Part shown: positions 9,401 through 17,850 of the stretch, piece by piece
Layout: each line of letters begins with the position of its first letter
Position numbering within the stretch: position 1 is the stretch's first letter
NCBI GenBank assembly: GCA_036654375.1
Contig: JAVVSD010000001.1
Coordinates: forward strand, 349,132-413,131
Source of the DNA: RZYX01 sp036654375
GTDB lineage: Bacteria > Bacillota > Clostridia > Oscillospirales > Acutalibacteraceae
DNA: 64,000 nucleotides
Direction: 5' to 3'
Notes under the pieces: model-generated
What the model saw: only the letters and a program-made list of their open reading frames with translations
The model's database searches: none
Told to the model about the DNA's origin: nothing
Program-made: the position numbers and the translations under genes

Positions 9401-12400
9401 CCATTCGGACTTTTTAACACAGCTTCTCTTGAAAGTCCATAATCAAAGTCAAAGTCCTCTGCAAAACCGGTTGCAAGGCACAATGTTTCGTCATCTTTTC
9501 TTGATTGCCTTTTGAAAACAAGCAATTTATTTTTTTGGTCATATTCGCCTTGAATAAACAGCTTTGAAAATGCTGGGTGCTGACTTTCCTCATGATGAGA
9601 AGAAAGCGTTGGCTCAAAATAAATTACAAGCTCGCCCTTGCACTCGGACTTTGACAAATTTCTTATTGTTATTTTTCTTTGCTCACACGGAAGCCTTGGA
9701 TGTACCATTGCGGTCATTGATCCTTCAAGGTTATATGCTTTTGCTGTCAGTGTCATATCTGTGTTCGAATAACTTGCCTTAAATTCAGCCTTACTGTTAT
9801 AGTCAAGTGCCATCGTTATCGGTAAAACTCGTTTTCCTGTTTTTATAAATGCAAATATGCCAAGCGGAGTTTTTAACAAATCGTTACTGTATCTTGTCAT
9901 ATCTGCTTCTCGATAGCGCGAAATCGATGACCCATTGTCGCAAATTGCCATGCTCCATTCACCATTTGTAAACAGCTTAACATTTGGGCTAAGTGGATTT
10001 AGCCCTGCAAACTCTCTTGTCTGTGGCTCCTCCCTTTGTGGACGCTGTGGTACTTCATGCAAATCTACATCCCTGAACAGCGTTGCTTCCGCCGGTATTT
10101 TTTCCTGCAAAAGGCTTATAGCCCCTGCCATTTTTTCGTCACTCATAAAACGCTTTTGAACAATATTATTCATCAGCAAATTTGTTATACAAAGCATACT
10201 CATTCCGACATGGTGAGCCATGTAGCTGCGTACAACCGCATAGTCCTGTCCATCCAGCCTATCAACTGTAAAGTCGGCAGCTTCGTAAAACCCACATCTT
10301 CCCGTCATTTGCATTTCTTCAAGCTCGCTTAAATTTTTAAGTGCTGCTTTTGGCTCAAATGGAAGAACAAGAAATGTTGAATATGGTGAAATTACGATAT
10401 CTGCATTTAGTCCTCGTTTAAGCCCAATTTTTTGAACTCCATGTGCTTTATATTGATAGTTTAACTGTGAGTCGAACGAATAAAATCCACTTTCTGAAAT
10501 ACCCCATGGCATTTTAAGCCCTTTTACTCTTCGTTTTTGACACCATGAACAAAATCGCAACGCCTCATATCCCATTGTGTTTTCATACACAGGCAAAACG
10601 ATGCTTGGCATATAATACTCAAACATGGTGCCTGTCCACGAAACTGGACCTGCATATCTGCTTTCTGTTGCAAGAGTTCTTCCCAATGCTCCCCAATGCT
10701 CCTTTGGCACTTGTCGGCTTGCAATTGCATAAAAGCTTGTCATTCTTGCTTCACTCATAAGCAGGTCGTAATAGCAATTTGAATAGCTTTCATCCTCAAT
10801 GTTGTAGCCAATATGAAAGAGCTTTCTTCGCTTATTATAAAGAGCTGACAAATCGGCATTATCTATTAGTTCGTTAAGCCTATCCACAAGTGACGGTATC
10901 ATTGCGTGTTGGCTATTAATTTCACAGAGTCCCTGTCTGAGTGCAACAATTGAACAAAGAAAATTACCGCTGTCTACTGTTGAAACATATTTTGGCGGAA
11001 GCGTTTCAAGCGTTTTTGTGTTATACCAGTTAAGAAGATTTCCCTTCCACTTTTCAAGATTTTCAACGCTTGTGATGCTTTTATCCAGTTTATTGCACAT
11101 TGTATTTATATCTATGAACCCAAAATCCTTTGCACAGAGTGTGCAGAGAAGCATAAATCCAATGTTTGTCGGTGATGTTCTATGGGCTATTCTGTGAACG
11201 GGTGTTTCCTGAAAATTATCTGGCGGAAGATAGTTATTTTCCTCTGTGCAAAGCTCATCATAATATTTCCACATTCCCTTTGCATATGACTTTAGCTTTT
11301 CTTTGTTGGCTTCGCTTATAATTCTTACAGATTTTTTTCTGGCATTTGCTGAAAACCATGCAAACGGAATATTTGCAAGAAACGCAAGTCCCAAAAGAAT
11401 ATGGATAGGTCTTCCGAACGCCAGCAAAAGCACACCCACAACAAGCGACGGAATATATCGTTTGAAAAAGCCCCAGAAATTTTGGCTCTTTTCACTCTCT
11501 GCTGCCGTTACCCACTCTATCAGATTTTTGTGGCTAATCAGCTGTCTCCACAGAGATTTTGAAATAGCATTTGCACATATCCAGCCATTTTGTGCAAGCA
11601 TAATTACAGATACTGCCGAGCCTGTAAACTCCTTGAGCGCAGTTGGCATTGCGTTTGAATAATACAGCCTTGAAAACATTGAAATTCCGCCAACAATAAG
11701 TGAGTAAAGCCCTGAAAACACTCCTCCAAAGCATGAAGATAGCAACACTACTATTGCCACCGCAACAGACACTTTATATGGCATTAAGAGTGACAAAAGA
11801 AGTGCTATTACGCATATTGCAGGTGTTACACTCCTTCTTAAATTATCAAGCAGCTTTATTTTTGAAAGTGCATTGAGCGGGTTTTTTGGTGATTTTCCAA
11901 ACATAAAGCGAAAGTTTTGCCAGTCACCTCTTACCCATCTGTGAAGCCTGCCGTGAAAGGCCGCTTGTTTTGACGGAAAGCTGTCTGTAACTTGTACTTC
12001 TGACACAAATCCTACCCTCATATATCCGCCTTCAAGTATGTCGTGACTTAGCACAAGCTCTGATGGAAATTTCCCGTTTAAAAGCTTATGATAGACATCA
12101 ACATCCAAAAGTCCTTTTCCAGAAAAAATTGCCTCATCAAATAAGTCCTGATATTTATCAGAACAGGTGTTGTTATATGCTGTTATTCCTCCTACGCTTG
12201 CCATCACTCTGGAAAATCCAGTCTTGTATGAGCTTTCTATTTCTGTTTCAATCTTTGGAGTTAAAATTCCATATCCGCTTGTCACTCTTCCTTTTGACTC
12301 ATCAATAACAGGCTTATTAAGCGGATGTATTGCAACCGAAACAAGCTCACTTACCGTATCAAGAGGAAGATTCGTATCGGAATCCAGCGCCATTATATAC

Positions 12401-13704
12401 CTTGTTTCTGTAAAGCCTTCCATGTCACCGCAAAGTTCTACAAAATCTGTGCTTTCCCCTTTAATTGCTCTTATAAGCTGTGTAATAGCACCACGCTTTC
12501 TCTCCCAGCCTGTAAACTCCTGCTGTGTGTTTGAAAAAGTTCTGGGGCGTACAGCCAGAATAAATCCTCCATACTTTTGATTTAACTTTTCTATCACCTG
12601 CTTTGTCGCTTCAAGATTCTCTTTATCCTCTAAATTCATCTGTGACTTTGACGATTTGAAATCTGCAAGAATGCAAAACTTTATTTTTCCTTGCCCGTTT
12701 GATCGTTTGAGTGCTAAAAGCTTTTTTTCAAGCTCTTTTGCCTTTTTGGCAGAAGGAAGTATCAGCGAAACAACAACTAACGAAGGTGCATTGTCCGGCA
12801 CTTTGTTTTCTGTTTCTATCCTTGGCATAAATGTTGGCCGCAACTTCTGCATTGCAAAAAGTGTTATTATTGGCATAAATATTTCAACCAGTGGCAAGTA
12901 AAGCAAAATGGGTAAATACCATGATTTAAGAGCTATTCCAATTACAACCGCCACAATCAGAGGCAAAAAAGCCTCTGAAAAAATCGTTATCCAGCCTCTT
13001 TTTTTATTGTCAGGTCTTAGTTCCAAAAACTTTCCAATATGTTGTTTATCATCTTTTGCAAGCAATAAAATTCTGTTTGCAAAGTTAAACTCCTTGGTGT
13101 TTTCTTTTTTTGACACCATAGCCACCTGATGCCTGTAATGTGACCTTGTTGCATTATCCATTGTGGGATAAATCCCAGACGGGTCCTGCCTTAAAATTTG
13201 CTCAACTTCACTCACTTTTTCTGTAAGTGATTCAAAGTCGATATCGTTTATTGAACGAAGTGAATTGACTGCCGACGAAAGTAGTTTTTGAGGCTCGTCA
13301 AGCTTTTCTACGCAACTTTTTGCAACAATGCTGAGCAAGACTGCTTTTAGCATTACCGGAAGTAGCTCAAGCTCTGTCACCGTCGGTTTTTCTTTAATTA
13401 AATTCTCTTCTATCTGCTCTTGGCTCAAAATATTTCCATTTGGGCAAAGTGCTTCACAGAGTACGAAAATTCGGGGCATTTGGCTCCTGCATATCGGTAG
13501 TATATCTGCCTTTTTTAGGTCTTTAATTACTGAAATGCCCTCTCGCTGAAATATATAATAATTGTCACAAAGCCACTCACTCAAAATGCTTTCCTCGTTG
13601 TTTTTGAGCGATGACTTATATTGCTTTCTTATATCTTTCATTACCACTTTTATATGTTTTCTAAGCTTTGCAGGCTTTTTCCATTTGCTTGAAATCTCAA
13701 TCAA
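6415..13704 (-). CDS. Giant cyclic beta-1,2-glucan synthase-like protein (GT84-GH189-GH94)
   Basis: This membrane protein of about 2,430 residues has the architecture of NdvB-type cyclic beta-1,2-glucan synthases. In order (numbered from the GTG at 13713) it has: a helical N-terminus; membrane segments near 245-285; a GT84 glycosyltransferase with WERKRGAI (403-410), DSDT (444-447), SHDILEGG (556-563) and HRWVRGDWQ (591-599); more membrane segments near 630-790; a glucoamylase-like/GH189 domain opening with IAHRTSPTNIG (842-852); and a C-terminal GH94 phosphorylase-like domain with GAYGFRDQLQD (about 1978-1988) and GGGDWNDGFNE (about 2120). NdvB makes the glucan from UDP-glucose, cyclises it and sets chain length. 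An AGAAGG site abuts the GTG but lies 9 nt from the TTG at 13704, which I prefer. The gene stands alone, so its exact product is inferred. Confidence 0.85.
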   Translation of the reverse strand: MIEISSKWKKPAKLRKHIKVVMKDIRKQYKSSLKNNEESILSEWLCDNYYIFQREGISVIKDLKKADILPICRSQMPRIFVLCEALCPNGNILSQEQIEENLIKEKPTVTELELLPVMLKAVLLSIVAKSCVEKLDEPQKLLSSAVNSLRSINDIDFESLTEKVSEVEQILRQDPSGIYPTMDNATRSHYRHQVAMVSKKENTKEFNFANRILLLAKDDKQHIGKFLELRPDNKKRGWITIFSEAFLPLIVAVVIGIALKSWYLPILLYLPLVEIFMPIITLFAMQKLRPTFMPRIETENKVPDNAPSLVVVSLILPSAKKAKELEKKLLALKRSNGQGKIKFCILADFKSSKSQMNLEDKENLEATKQVIEKLNQKYGGFILAVRPRTFSNTQQEFTGWERKRGAITQLIRAIKGESTDFVELCGDMEGFTETRYIMALDSDTNLPLDTVSELVSVAIHPLNKPVIDESKGRVTSGYGILTPKIETEIESSYKTGFSRVMASVGGITAYNNTCSDKYQDLFDEAIFSGKGLLDVDVYHKLLNGKFPSELVLSHDILEGGYMRVGFVSEVQVTDSFPSKQAAFHGRLHRWVRGDWQNFRFMFGKSPKNPLNALSKIKLLDNLRRSVTPAICVIALLLSLLMPYKVSVAVAIVVLLSSCFGGVFSGLYSLIVGGISMFSRLYYSNAMPTALKEFTGSAVSVIMLAQNGWICANAISKSLWRQLISHKNLIEWVTAAESEKSQNFWGFFKRYIPSLVVGVLLLAFGRPIHILLGLAFLANIPFAWFSANARKKSVRIISEANKEKLKSYAKGMWKYYDELCTEENNYLPPDNFQETPVHRIAHRTSPTNIGFMLLCTLCAKDFGFIDINTMCNKLDKSITSVENLEKWKGNLLNWYNTKTLETLPPKYVSTVDSGNFLCSIVALRQGLCEINSQHAMIPSLVDRLNELIDNADLSALYNKRRKLFHIGYNIEDESYSNCYYDLLMSEARMTSFYAIASRQVPKEHWGALGRTLATESRYAGPVSWTGTMFEYYMPSIVLPVYENTMGYEALRFCSWCQKRRVKGLKMPWGISESGFYSFDSQLNYQYKAHGVQKIGLKRGLNADIVISPYSTFLVLPFEPKAALKNLSELEEMQMTGRCGFYEAADFTVDRLDGQDYAVVRSYMAHHVGMSMLCITNLLMNNIVQKRFMSDEKMAGAISLLQEKIPAEATLFRDVDLHEVPQRPQREEPQTREFAGLNPLSPNVKLFTNGEWSMAICDNGSSISRYREADMTRYSNDLLKTPLGIFAFIKTGKRVLPITMALDYNSKAEFKASYSNTDMTLTAKAYNLEGSMTAMVHPRLPCEQRKITIRNLSKSECKGELVIYFEPTLSSHHEESQHPAFSKLFIQGEYDQKNKLLVFKRQSRKDDETLCLATGFAEDFDFDYGLSREAVLKSPNGISSLLTSKLTLHKDGTPDICTVFRIPISILPKQQVTKTLILCAASTREEAVERVLKARADGKLSPLTASPSPFKDDKIDGVIASTVLPHILFSQKQSKETQIFRIENSLYKRSIWAFGISGDNPIIFTQIDKQDEISRIAPYVRLAGKLRKSGIITDLVIGYKENGEYTAPLLSAIRQMLVKENAQETAGIFPIDLSKHDEQSITALMANAVYIAPQSERILLPAPKYVPFKVESTSPMNVKSENAFSVKHGYFTNGVFTVTDKPNLPWCVVLANNSFGTLVSDKSVGFSWAINSRENKLTPWTNDTMTDNTGEKIYLRINGVVYDLVAGATVRFSKKLVQYIGTVEGIDYNITVWVPQRGMIKHCDINFENRQMEDKNVEIVYYTEPVMGISRRESKLLKSKYDGRAITVSNHCTTGPYGHMRVGLLSEADFYTCDRAEFLNGKWEGDTQMPIDDCCAAVGKKIILPPKRQESVRFILSWGESEQASYIVTTRDLEIEKNENAIYISTPDKELNYMFNTWLPAQILNSRIRGRTGFFQCGGAYGFRDQLQDVSSLVLTNPKLVKTHIIRCCAHQFEQGDVLHWWHTMPKNVGGTKGVRTRYSDDLLWLPFVAAEYTQKTGDFSIFDIPVAYLAGQELAENEAEKYFELQKSNQKGTIYEHCTRAIERAMRFGDHGLSLIGGGDWNDGFNEVGKKGKGESVWLSQFFSMVLTKFAKICEQSNDEERAKRYVEEAKRLKQAIDEKAWNGEWYLRAFFDDGTPMGAKGSSECEIDSLTQSFSVLCDMPDEQRKNQALKSAVEKLVDTEHGIIKLFTPAFSANGKKAGYVNAYPEGIRENGGQYTHAAVWLCNALIKNGQIDTGYKLLRMINPAQKYRNKKEADKYKTEAFALAGDVYSKAGVEGRGGWSLYTGAAGWYYRTVYEELLGINQFHNKLLLNPKLPTAWNKYYAKLMIDGAVIDIEVKRGDQYSLKVDAKKAEFIPLDGKNHSVKLVIY

Positions 13705-13823
13705 CTTTTTCACCCTTCTAAAAATAACATTAATCTATTTTTTCCCTAAAACTGGATAAATAACCCTTAAATCGTATTTTTAGATTTGGAAAGAACTAAG
13801 AATTAATAAAACATATAGTTACA

Positions 13824-13853
13824 TTGACAATAACTGGTTTAAAATGTTACTAT
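13824..13853 (+). promoter_or_regulatory. Promoter of the yhaM-prmA operon
   Basis: TTGACA (13824-13829) and TACTAT (13848-13853) are spaced by 18 bp, 31 bp before the yhaM start codon. Confidence 0.6.
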
Positions 13854-13883
13854 TTTATAAGAATAAAAATGAGGGGATTTTTG

Positions 13884-14864
13884 ATGAATTTTTCAGTTAT
13901 TAATGAAAAGAACAATACCGTTGATGGCTTCGCACTTATCAGAAAATGCAACAAAAAATCAACCGCAAAGGGTGTTTCATTTCTTGACATCCTTCTTGCC
14001 GATAAGTCGGGCGAAATCAATGCAAAGCTTTGGGACTACAACGAAGAAACGCATGGCGTTTTTGAAGTAAATACAATCGTTAAAGTTCGTGGAACTATTT
14101 CTGCATTTAATGGCGATGATCAGCTGAGAATCGAAAGAATCAGAAAGGTTGTCGATAGCGACCAAATTAATATTGATGATTATGTGCCAACTGCACAATA
14201 TAATGGTGAGGATATGTTTAATCAACTTCTCTCCATTGTTTCAAATTTTAATGACAACGACCTTAAAATTCTTACAGCCGAACTTCTTAATGAATATCGT
14301 GAAAGGCTTTTGTATTTTCCAGCTGCGTTCAGGCTACATCACGCTATTCGTGGCGGGCTTCTTCTTCACACACTTTCAATCGTTCGCCTTGCACAGGGCG
14401 TTTGCAAGGTTTATCCTTTTGTTGACAATGACTTGCTTATCTGTGGTGCAATTCTTCACGACCTCGGGAAAACTATTGAATTTAAAGTTTCCGAAATTGG
14501 CGTTGCCGACGGATATACCGTTGACGGAAGCCTTATCGGACACATTGTCAGGGGTGCTATGGCTGTTAGAAGTGCAGGAGAAAAACTTTCTATCCCAGAA
14601 GAGAAAATTATGCTTGTTGAACATATGATTTTATCTCATCATGGTGAGCCTGAATTTGGTGCAGCTGTACGACCGATGTTTCTTGAAGCTGAACTTTTGT
14701 CCGAGCTTGACCTTATGGATGCAAGAGTTTATGAGATTGCTCAGGCTGTTAGCACAACAGAGCAAAATGATTTTTCTTCACGCCAGTGGGCTCTTGATGA
14801 CAGACGACTTTATAATCATGGACGCACTGATATGAGCAAAAGTACAGATTTAGATATTAACTAA
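13884..14864 (+). CDS. yhaM: 3'-5' exoribonuclease, YhaM family
   Basis: YhaM is a metal-dependent 3'-5' exonuclease acting on RNA and single-stranded DNA. The 326-residue protein has an N-terminal OB-fold (about 20-100, with FLDILLADKSGEINAKLWD) and an HD phosphohydrolase domain. The latter shows HHAIRGGLLLHTLSIVRLA from about residue 152 and the HD pair in GAILHDLGKTIEF near 190, followed by HMILSHHGEPEFGA. The start is the ATG at 13884, preceded by GAGGGGA; an earlier in-frame ATG at 13824 overlaps the promoter. prmA follows 9 bp later, so they are co-transcribed. Confidence 0.9.
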   Translation: MNFSVINEKNNTVDGFALIRKCNKKSTAKGVSFLDILLADKSGEINAKLWDYNEETHGVFEVNTIVKVRGTISAFNGDDQLRIERIRKVVDSDQINIDDYVPTAQYNGEDMFNQLLSIVSNFNDNDLKILTAELLNEYRERLLYFPAAFRLHHAIRGGLLLHTLSIVRLAQGVCKVYPFVDNDLLICGAILHDLGKTIEFKVSEIGVADGYTVDGSLIGHIVRGAMAVRSAGEKLSIPEEKIMLVEHMILSHHGEPEFGAAVRPMFLEAELLSELDLMDARVYEIAQAVSTTEQNDFSSRQWALDDRRLYNHGRTDMSKSTDLDIN

Positions 14865-14873
14865 GGAGATATT

Positions 14874-15797
14874 ATGGACTGGACTGAAATTGTTATAACC
14901 GTCCCTGCTGACGATATTGACAAAGCAGGCAGCATTGCACATATGACCGTTCCTTATGGGATTTATATTGAGGATTATCGGACTCTTGAGCAGGAAACAT
15001 GGGAAATCGCACACATTGATTTAATTGACGAAAACCTTCTGAACAAAGACAGATCGCATGGACTTGTTCATGTTTATATTTCTCCGCAGGAAAATCCAAA
15101 CGAAGCTGCAAGCTTTTTAAAAGAGCAGCTCAGCGCCGAGCAAATTAACTTTGAAATTGCACTTAGCACCTGCAAAAATGAGGATTGGGAAAACAATTGG
15201 AAACAGTTTTTTAAACCTTTTGCGGTTGGTAAAAAGCTTTTTATTCGTCCCACATGGGAAGATGTCTTTAATGCAGGCGACCGAAAGATTCTTGATATTG
15301 AACCTGGTCTTGCCTTTGGTACAGGTGGACATAATACAACAAGGCTTTGCCTTGAAACGCTGGAGGACTATGTATCCGACAACACTTCTATTCTTGATAT
15401 TGGCTGTGGCAGTGGAATACTTTCTATCGCCTCCCTTCTTTTTGGAGCAAAAAATTCTGTTGGAGTAGATATTGATAAATATGCCGTTCGTACCGCTATT
15501 GAAAATGGCGAAGCAAACGGTTTTAGGCAGCCTGAATACACAATTTTGTGTGGCAATCTTACCGATAAAGTGAGCGGAAAATTTGATGTTGTTGTTGCAA
15601 ATATTGTTGCTGATATAATCATTCTATTTTGCGAAAATGTTGCAGATTTTATGAAGGATGATGCGGTTTTTATCACATCTGGCATTATCGATGCACGCGA
15701 AAGTGATGTTTTGGATGCGTTCAAAAAATTTGGCTTTGAGGTTGTTGAGCGTCGTGAAGACGGCGGTTGGCTCTGCTTTGTTACTAAACTAAAATAG
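14874..15797 (+). CDS. prmA: Ribosomal protein L11 methyltransferase
   Basis: PrmA methylates lysines and the N-terminus of ribosomal protein L11 using S-adenosylmethionine. The 307-residue protein has the N-terminal substrate domain (starting WTEIVITVPADDID), the linker WEDVFNAGDRKILDIEPGLAFGTGGHNTTRLCL, and a Rossmann methyltransferase with motif I at about residues 172-190 (LDIGCGSGILSIA). The catalytic-pocket motif reads VVANIVADI. The AAGGAG site before the ATG is strong. It is the second gene of a yhaM-prmA-membrane protein run. In many Clostridia prmA sits beside dnaJ; here dnaJ is nearby but convergent. Confidence 0.94.
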   Translation: MDWTEIVITVPADDIDKAGSIAHMTVPYGIYIEDYRTLEQETWEIAHIDLIDENLLNKDRSHGLVHVYISPQENPNEAASFLKEQLSAEQINFEIALSTCKNEDWENNWKQFFKPFAVGKKLFIRPTWEDVFNAGDRKILDIEPGLAFGTGGHNTTRLCLETLEDYVSDNTSILDIGCGSGILSIASLLFGAKNSVGVDIDKYAVRTAIENGEANGFRQPEYTILCGNLTDKVSGKFDVVVANIVADIIILFCENVADFMKDDAVFITSGIIDARESDVLDAFKKFGFEVVERREDGGWLCFVTKLK

Positions 15798-15807
15798 GTG
15801 GTTATTA

Positions 15808-16497
15808 ATGAAAACAAAATACAGTGGTCTTAAGCTTGTTACAGTTGGATTGCTTTTCTTTCTTCAAAACTTTCATATAAAAATTAGTGGTGTTTTAGTT
15901 AGCATTATGCCAGATTTTATTGGTATTGCTTTGATATTTATTGGGCTTTATCGAATGAAATCTCTTAATAGCAGGATTAAAAAGGAACTTCCCATTCTTT
16001 TGATAGACTTTATTATCAACACATTTGTTTTTATACTTAATCTTTATATTTCTATTTTGTATAATAAAAAGCTGGAAATAGGTGCCGTTTTTATTTCTGC
16101 ATATTCAGTTTTAGGAGCTATTAAAGGGTTTTTATCCTGCCTTATAATTTATTCGATTTTTAAAATTAGCACTGAAATGTGCATAAAAGAAAATGTTAAC
16201 GAGTCAGTGTATAAAAAATGTCCAAAATGTATGTGGTCATATATGACTTTCTTCTTTATAAATATAATAGTGACTGAAGTGACTTTACTCTCTCCAGATT
16301 TCTTTACAATAATAGACTCACTGATGTTAATTCCAAATCTGTTTATTTCAATCTGGGCGGTTATGCTCTGCGTGCATATTCATGATTCGCTTGTTCACAA
16401 AACTTATTATCAGGCAAAAAAAGTTCCGGATGAAGTTAAAAATTTAATTGATAATTGCGATTATCGTAACGAGCATCTACATTCTGATGACTTGTAA
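15808..16497 (+). CDS. Unknown polytopic membrane protein
   Basis: I do not recognise a family. The 229-residue protein begins 10 bp after prmA with an AGGTGG site and has about six hydrophobic segments: near 12-28, 32-48 (MPDFIGIALIFIGLY), 62-84, 92-118, 148-166 and 172-190. The C-terminal 35 residues are hydrophilic. A KCPKCMW motif near residue 138 in the fourth loop could bind metal or form a disulfide, but this is weak. Its position at the end of a translation-related operon says little about function. A bidirectional terminator follows and separates it from convergent dnaJ. Confidence 0.7.
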   Translation: MKTKYSGLKLVTVGLLFFLQNFHIKISGVLVSIMPDFIGIALIFIGLYRMKSLNSRIKKELPILLIDFIINTFVFILNLYISILYNKKLEIGAVFISAYSVLGAIKGFLSCLIIYSIFKISTEMCIKENVNESVYKKCPKCMWSYMTFFFINIIVTEVTLLSPDFFTIIDSLMLIPNLFISIWAVMLCVHIHDSLVHKTYYQAKKVPDEVKNLIDNCDYRNEHLHSDDL

Positions 16498-16534
16498 TTG
16501 ATGCCCTCGTAAAAAGGACGCTTAAATAACAATA

Positions 16535-16570
16535 AAAAGACCTGTACAATTACTGCACAGGTCTTTTATT
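16535..16570. terminator. Bidirectional terminator between convergent operons
   Basis: AAAAGACCTGT pairs with ACAGGTCTTTT around a nine-base loop. There is an A tract before and a T tract after, so it can serve both the membrane-protein operon (plus) and dnaJ (minus). Confidence 0.85.
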
Positions 16571-16583
16571 ATTTTAGCCAATT

Positions 16584-17771
16584 TTATTTATCGCCTTTTA
16601 TATTGTCTTTGATTTTATCAAATATGGTCTTTTTATTTGGTGCGACTGGTCCCTCTGTAAACTTTGCCGGCTTCTCGATAAGTTCGTTGTCGAACTCCTT
16701 TAAAAGTTCTTTTTGATGGTCTGTAAGCTTTGTTGGAACATCTACAATAATCTTAACGAACTGGTCGCCCTTTGAACGGCCGTTTATATGTGGAATTCCT
16801 CTTTCTTTAAGCCTGAAAACAGCTCCCGGCTGTGTTCCCTCAGGCATATCATACTTGACTCTTCCGTCAAGTGTTGGAACAAAGAGTTCGTATCCCATTG
16901 CTGCCTGTGCAAATGTAACTGTTACATCACACCACACATCGTATCCATCTCTTTCAAAAAACGGGTGAGGTCTAACATTGATTGCAACACGCAAATCGCC
17001 CTGTGGTCCACCATTAATTCCATAGTTTCCCTCGCTGCGTATGCTTATTACTTGGCCATCATCAATTCCTGCTGGAATATTAACTTCAATGTTTGCGGCC
17101 TTTCTTATCATGCCAATTCCCTTGCACTTTTCGCATGGGCTTTTAACAATCTTTCCTTTTCCGTTGCACTTTGGACACTCTTTGGAAGTTGAAATAACTC
17201 CAAAAGGTGTTCTCTGCTGAACACTAACCTGACCTCTGCCCTGACAATCCGGACAGGTTTCAGGAGATGTTCCCTTTTGTGCTCCAGTGCCTGAGCATTC
17301 TTCACAACGCTCTATTCTTTGGGTTGTTACCGTTACTTTACAGCCCTTTGCTGCCTCTTCAAAAGAGATTGTAACAGTTGCATTTGTATTTGAACCACGC
17401 TGTGGTGCTTTTGGGTCTGCTCTGCCACCGCCAAAGCCGCCAAATCCACTGCCACCGAATCCACCGCCAAAAAAGGTGTTGAAAATGTCGCCCAGGTCAA
17501 AATCATAGGCTCCGCCATAGCCACCGCCCGCTCCGAAATTCGGATCTACACCAGCATGGCCATATTGATCATACTTTGCCTTTTTGTCACTGTCTGACAA
17601 GACCTCGTATGCTTCATTAACCTCTTTAAACTTCTTTTCTGCCTCTTTGTCGTTAGGGTTTAAATCGGGGTGATATTTTTTTGCCTGCTGTCGGTAGGAT
17701 TTTTTTAGCTCATCCACAGATGCATCCTTGCCAACACCCAGCACTTCATAATAATCTCGCTTTTCCGCCAA
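16584..17771 (-). CDS. dnaJ: Chaperone DnaJ (Hsp40)
   Basis: DnaJ delivers unfolded clients to DnaK and stimulates its ATPase. The 395-residue protein has a J domain with the HPD motif (YHPDLNP, about 33-39), a Gly/Phe-rich linker (GGGYGGAYDFDLGD and GGGFGGSGFGGFGGG), four CxxCxGxG zinc repeats (CEECSGTG, CPDCQGRG, CPKCNGKG, CEKCKGIG), and the C-terminal client-binding domain. The start is the TTG at 17771, 8 nt after AAAGGAG. The in-frame ATG at 17792 would place the ribosome binding site inside the coding region. It is last in hrcA-grpE-dnaK-dnaJ and under CIRCE control from upstream. Confidence 0.95.
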   Translation of the reverse strand: MAEKRDYYEVLGVGKDASVDELKKSYRQQAKKYHPDLNPNDKEAEKKFKEVNEAYEVLSDSDKKAKYDQYGHAGVDPNFGAGGGYGGAYDFDLGDIFNTFFGGGFGGSGFGGFGGGRADPKAPQRGSNTNATVTISFEEAAKGCKVTVTTQRIERCEECSGTGAQKGTSPETCPDCQGRGQVSVQQRTPFGVISTSKECPKCNGKGKIVKSPCEKCKGIGMIRKAANIEVNIPAGIDDGQVISIRSEGNYGINGGPQGDLRVAINVRPHPFFERDGYDVWCDVTVTFAQAAMGYELFVPTLDGRVKYDMPEGTQPGAVFRLKERGIPHINGRSKGDQFVKIIVDVPTKLTDHQKELLKEFDNELIEKPAKFTEGPVAPNKKTIFDKIKDNIKGDK

Positions 17772-17850
17772 GATAAAAACTCCTTTTGGCATTATTTGCT
17801 GTCATGTTGCTCTTTGAGAAAGTTAACATGACAGCATCTATTTTAAACTA

